This document shows positions 59,565 through 64,000 of a stretch of DNA of 64,000 nucleotides, in pieces. Source of the stretch: Pyxicephalus adspersus (Eukaryota; Chordata; Amphibia; Anura; Pyxicephalidae); contig NC_092859.1 in the NCBI RefSeq assembly GCF_032062135.1, positions 85,969,768-86,033,767 of the forward strand. Direction: 5' to 3'. The stretch's first letter is position 1, and the number at the start of each line of letters is the position of its first letter. The notes beneath the pieces were generated by a model. That model was not told the origin of the DNA, did not search any database, and was given only the letters and a program-made list of their open reading frames with translations. The translations under genes and the position numbers were made by a program.

Positions 59565-62500
59565 ATGTCACAGAAATTAGACGATTGTAGGGACATTAGA
59601 TTGTGAGCTCCTTCCTAAAGAGAAGCTGTTGACGCAATATAAATACATAAGGATACCAATAAAACCACCTTTTTTAGTATAAAGCACAGAAACAATCCAG
59701 ACAGATAAGGAATATAGGAGTGGCTCTGGTTGCAAGGCAACAACATAGTTTAATACAATAATGTGTTAAAGAAGCATGCAAGAAAGATGCTTCTAGACAG
59801 GATTCAGTAGGGAATGATTTTGTTGATATATAAATGGTATTATTGTGCTCCTCAATGGCACGGTGTATTGTTATAATAGACAGTATCTCTGTGCAGCTGT
59901 GCAGGAGGTTAACTCAAAAGCTGCAGGGTCTATTTATTCTGCAGACACCAAAACCTAAATGCTTTCTTCTTCTCATGCTGTGTCACCTTAGATGAGCTGA
60001 ATTCATTTATTTCCCACTGTCCATGTTTATTGTTCCTTTTTAGTAGATTAAGCTGACTGAGCTGTAAAGCCTGTTTATATATTAGATAATCATCTTTATT
60101 AGAGCCCTAATGATACTTATCTACCATACTTCTTTAAGGATGGGAAGTGGTGATAAATCTTCTGTGTAATTTTGTTTTTAAACTACTCAACAGTCAAATG
60201 TTAAATATCTCATCTCATCTTTGGAAAGGAAAATTAAATGTCATCTTTTGTAACACTACATTAGAGAACTTCATTGTAATGTAAACTACTTGTGTATTAT
60301 TAGTACTAAAAGTAGGCTGAACATAGGCATGTAAGTAAACAATTCCGCTTCACATAAGATATCATTTCATTTAATGATTGCTTGTGTGCTATTATCTAGC
60401 ATTAGTAGTTGGTGTCTTCTATAATTTGACATACTGTTGTGTTTATAATTTTATGTTGAGTGGTGTGTGTGGATAAAGCAAGCACCCTAATCATAATTTT
60501 GACTAGGACTTTCTTAGTTCTAGAACCAGTTATTTATCAGAATCATTGAATCCATTCTACATATTGAAACTGAGATCTTTTGGAGAGGTTGAAATAGAGA
60601 CTAATACTCATACATCTTAAGAATAAAAAAATAGGTGGTGGGTTCAGATAGATGATGACAACACAAAAAAGTTACCATATTTGTGGACAACAGGGAAGTT
60701 AAAGGTTGGAAACGTTTTTTATTGTCGTTTGTGACCCTTGATTTTTTTGCCCTAGTTACTTTTACCATTCACAGAAAGCAAGTTCAAAGCCTTCCAATTG
60801 TTCAATTCTTTAGAAATCTAATATATTATATATAATATGAAATGAACAGTAATGTAGGCACTATATCTGCTAAGGACTGGTAAGCTATAATATACACATT
60901 TTTTAGCATATTAACAAAAACCCAAAGAATAACAGTAATATTTTTGAATTGGAACACAAAAGTTAAGCAAACATGAAATAGGATAGTGGGGGGGATAAGA
61001 CCAGACGTGGGATAGGGAGATTAATAGTAGAGTAATCATGCTAAAAAAACAAAGCGTGATCCACAGAGAAATATATATGACTTTCATGAAAGCCTCATAT
61101 ACCCATTTTTTAATATTGTCAAGTAAATACATACCAAACAAGCCAAACCAAAAATTGCATGCCCCCATGAAACATTGACAAGATATGATGGTAAGTATTG
61201 TCCATAGGCAGCACTTTGGAAATCTTTACAGCTCATCAGTTTAGAGTTAACCATTAATAAAGGCTGTAGAATTGTTCATCTCATGGTGGCATGACGTACC
61301 CACCGTGTTATGTAATTGTTTAGTTGTGCGTAAATGGATGTGTAGAGTTTTACTACCAGGGAGGCAGATTGTAGGGTCAGGTCAGGGAGCTCACTACCAG
61401 ACTGTAAAAGTGAACCAGCAGTTTTACCAACATCCAGATCCCTTCAAGATAGAGGTCAAGGGCCTGGTGATAATGTATAAAACAATCTCATGGCTCCCAC
61501 TGCAGCTCACAGTGGAAGGGTTTCAACACGAAAGGCAGTTGTACCAATTCAGAAAGCAGTGTATTTGCATTAACAATACTGATAGTCATTCCAATTGCAA
61601 AGTCTTCTTATTACACTGTTGTATTACAAAAATCATATGATAAGTAAAGCTGAATGTTCTAATATGTCCATTTGTTCCCAAATTCAGAAAGTTTGGAATA
61701 TGTTACCTTGGCATAGCAACCAGGCAGATATAATTTTAGTAGGGCGTCAGCCATTGCAGGTTCCGTATTTATCTCTGTACATTGTTTCATTGTCAGTCTT
61801 CTAAGATTTTATTTTCTTTCACGTTTTGCCAGAACAGCTTATAAAATTGATTTTCATCTGTCTGGCTTAATACAAACATTGTCAAGATACGCACACAGGC
61901 TTTCTTTTTTCAAAACAAAAAGAAGTACAAAAAATCAGCTTACTTTACAACATCTTTCATTGATCTGCCTTTAATCAGTTTTTAATTCTAGGGGAGAATT
62001 AAACCTTTTTTAATAGAACTACACTATGTGTATGTAATTATAGCAATATAGCCACTTCCCAACTTTTGAAAAATGTAACCTTATATTATTCCTTGGATTG
62101 CATTTTAGGGCTAAAACTAACAATTGAATGGCTAAATTCACTGTGGATCAACAGCCTGGGAACAGTTGCGTAATTATAATTATGACTGCAGCTGGTAGCC
62201 ATTTATCATGCATTACACCTTCCACATGCATATTTAACAAAGTACAGCAGAACCACTTGAACTTGAACCACTTTACACTTCCCTTTACTGAATCGATTGA
62301 TCACCTGAGCAAATAACACAGAAGGGTCCACACTCATGAATATTAAAAAATTGGTTGGTTGCATTACTTTTTAGTGATCAAAAAATCACTTTAGCCTTAA
62401 AGTGCCACCCACCATTTTGACTGGTTCTCATCTTACCAGAGGGAAAAACTAGATGAAAAATTAGGTGACATTATAGAAGAAAAGATAAATGTTGAGAGTG

Positions 62501-63487
62501 AGAATAGATATATGTTTATGCATCACCATGCAATGTCCCTTTTACACAGAGCTGACGCTGTGTTTGTTGGGTCAGACAGATGTTGCTTTCCAAATGTCAT
62601 GTTGGAAGGTCCCACCTGTTTGCATTTTAAACCATTTCCTGTGGGAAATAAGAAGAACCAATTGCTGCCTTTTATGTATTTTATCAAGAAACTTCCAATA
62701 AATTACGCAACACTAGAAGGACAAGGCTGACACCTGAATGTTGACCTGAAAAAAAGACAAATTGTTTGTTTGTACATTTTTTTTCTTATTCGTTATAATG
62801 TGAAAAATATTGGAAACAATGTACATCTGTATAAAGGTATAGTTCTAAAGAAAATGCATACAAATGTGATTCACGTAACGGACAAAAAAAGACTTGCATT
62901 GGCTATTATGAATGAAAATGTTGAAATAAAGATGTTTGTATGCATAGTCCTGGACCCTTGGAGATAAAGAGGTTTAATAATAAGATCTAGACTTTCCCCA
63001 TACAGGTGTATCTATTTTGTCAAGGTACAGCAGAAATCAGGATTCCAGGTTCCAAATATCTCTACAGAACAAAATGACCTGACAATGGCTTCTGCTTTTA
63101 TTTCTGTTATCCTAAACTGAAACCATATTCCTCTGAATAAACCTCTTTTGTTGTGTGGTGTATTATAATAGCCCAAGTATTAATATTACTTTTTGTCTGA
63201 ATCAATACAGGAAGTTTAACTGGTTCTGCAGCTTTGAAGCCTGTTCCCTGGCCCTTGCTTTATCTGGGTCATGTACACTCCCATAGCTACGTGTTCTTTA
63301 GAAAAATAGATCAGTGTCCACATCATTATCCTAAAATAGTGCTTGTTACTTCTCAGCAAAATTCATTCAGGTATATTAAGGTTCCAATGCAATGTCACGA
63401 ATATAACAAGGGTGAGAAATAAGATTTCTTCTCAGTTTAGATTCTACAATATTTTTATCTGAACAATGTTAATGTGTGCCTCCTTGC
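59565..63487. other. Long stretch without a recognised gene
   Basis: Positions 59575-59645 hold a SINE fragment (gggacattagattgtgagct). Positions 59880-60140 are non-repetitive and could be conserved non-coding sequence. Open frames at 61272-61804 and 62489-62730 have no recognisable domain. No exon was supported on either strand. Confidence 0.55.
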
Positions 63488-63780
63488 TTAAAGCTGAACT
63501 CCAGAAATTAATAGATCTTCCATAGCAGTTTCCACTATACGGGTTAAAAACTTGTTTAGATCACAGAGGGATGTAAAGCACATATTTACTTAGCTTTGCT
63601 CCCCCAATGGCAGGTGCAGAAATCTTCCATCCAAACTCTGGCTGTAACCAGCTCTTCTAAGCCCTTAATTCAATGCAAAAGTAGAACTTGTGGATATGAA
63701 GAAATAAGGTACTCGTAAGTCAGCTTCTTCTTTACATATCCCTAAATCCTAAAGAGCATTTAAACCTTGGCATCTTTAAA
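63488..63780. mobile_element. Possible TTAA-type MITE, left end
   Basis: It starts TTAAAGCTGAACTCCAG at 63488, similar to the termini of the TTAA-flanked family. The right end could not be defined, so the extent is tentative. Confidence 0.4.
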
Positions 63781-63950
63781 CCTTGGCAATCATGTAAAAA
63801 AAAAAAAACTTTTAATAAAATTAAAAAAACACAAAAATCAGCCTAAACAAGAATACATAAATAAATCAAAAATACTGAAAATGCAATAATTCGGTATACT
63901 GTATAGTAATACATACCTATAGACAAAACCACATAAATATATTTTGTATT

Positions 63951-64000
63951 ATTTTGTATTGGATTGGATACAGGACTTTGTATTGAATCCAATACAAAAT
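63951..64000. repeat. Inverted repeat at the window edge
   Basis: attttgtattggatt (63951-63965) and aatccaatacaaaat (63986-64000) are perfect reverse complements with a 20-bp centre. attttgtatt is also repeated directly at 63941-63950. It may continue past the window as a tandem array. Confidence 0.8.

Noticed and set aside
61272..61804. Two overlapping plus-strand frames of 122 and 69 codons
   Set aside because: No known domain. Considered as RAP1B or another 12q15-type neighbour but no GTPase motifs are present.

Overview
This is a vertebrate nuclear window, about 60-65% A+T, and almost certainly from a frog. The one recognisable host gene is MDM1, with vertebrate exon-intron structure on the minus strand. 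The rest is dominated by repeats I associate with anuran genomes: a foldback MITE family, a tRNA-headed SINE, hAT-type and TTAA-flanked non-autonomous elements, Tx1/L1-type LINEs and solo LTRs. The frog assignment is inferred from gene plus repeats. The repeat family names come from memory of such genomes, not from a database search.

Layout. Positions 1-10534 hold the first nine coding exons of MDM1, which encodes a microtubule-binding centriole protein. The start codon is at 10534 and the gene runs off the left edge after exon 9 (995-1270). All nine exons join in phase with consensus GT/AG sites, giving 511 codons plus two bases. The C-terminal exons lie outside the window. Positions 10500-10830 are a CpG-rich promoter with a perfect 12-bp NRF1-type palindrome and three tandem 49-bp units carrying CCAAT boxes.

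Positions 10.8-31.6 kb show no recognisable exon. They hold an hAT-like element with a nested SINE, four full or near-full MITE copies and one MITE left end, a perfect hairpin, an assembly gap (17955-18638), an internally deleted L1 fragment and a TTAA-flanked MITE. Positions 31.6-35.9 kb are a decayed Tx1/L1-type LINE. Its ORF1/ORF2 junction is replaced by a piece of a different LINE (CR1/L2-like). Positions 36-64 kb again show no exon I can support. They contain more MITE copies, three hAT-type elements (two with exact 8-bp target duplications), two solo LTRs (one with an exact 5-bp target duplication), a complex local duplication at 55.0-56.6 kb and a long foldback at 45.3 kb.

No new multi-gene system is visible. 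The most informative signals are the MDM1 promoter architecture, a three-unit 12-residue repeat in MDM1 exon 3, the LINE mosaic, and the nested LTR/hAT rearrangement at 54.6-56.6 kb. Unannotated stretches were read by eye only. Small exons, UTRs, lncRNAs and conserved non-coding elements could be missed.
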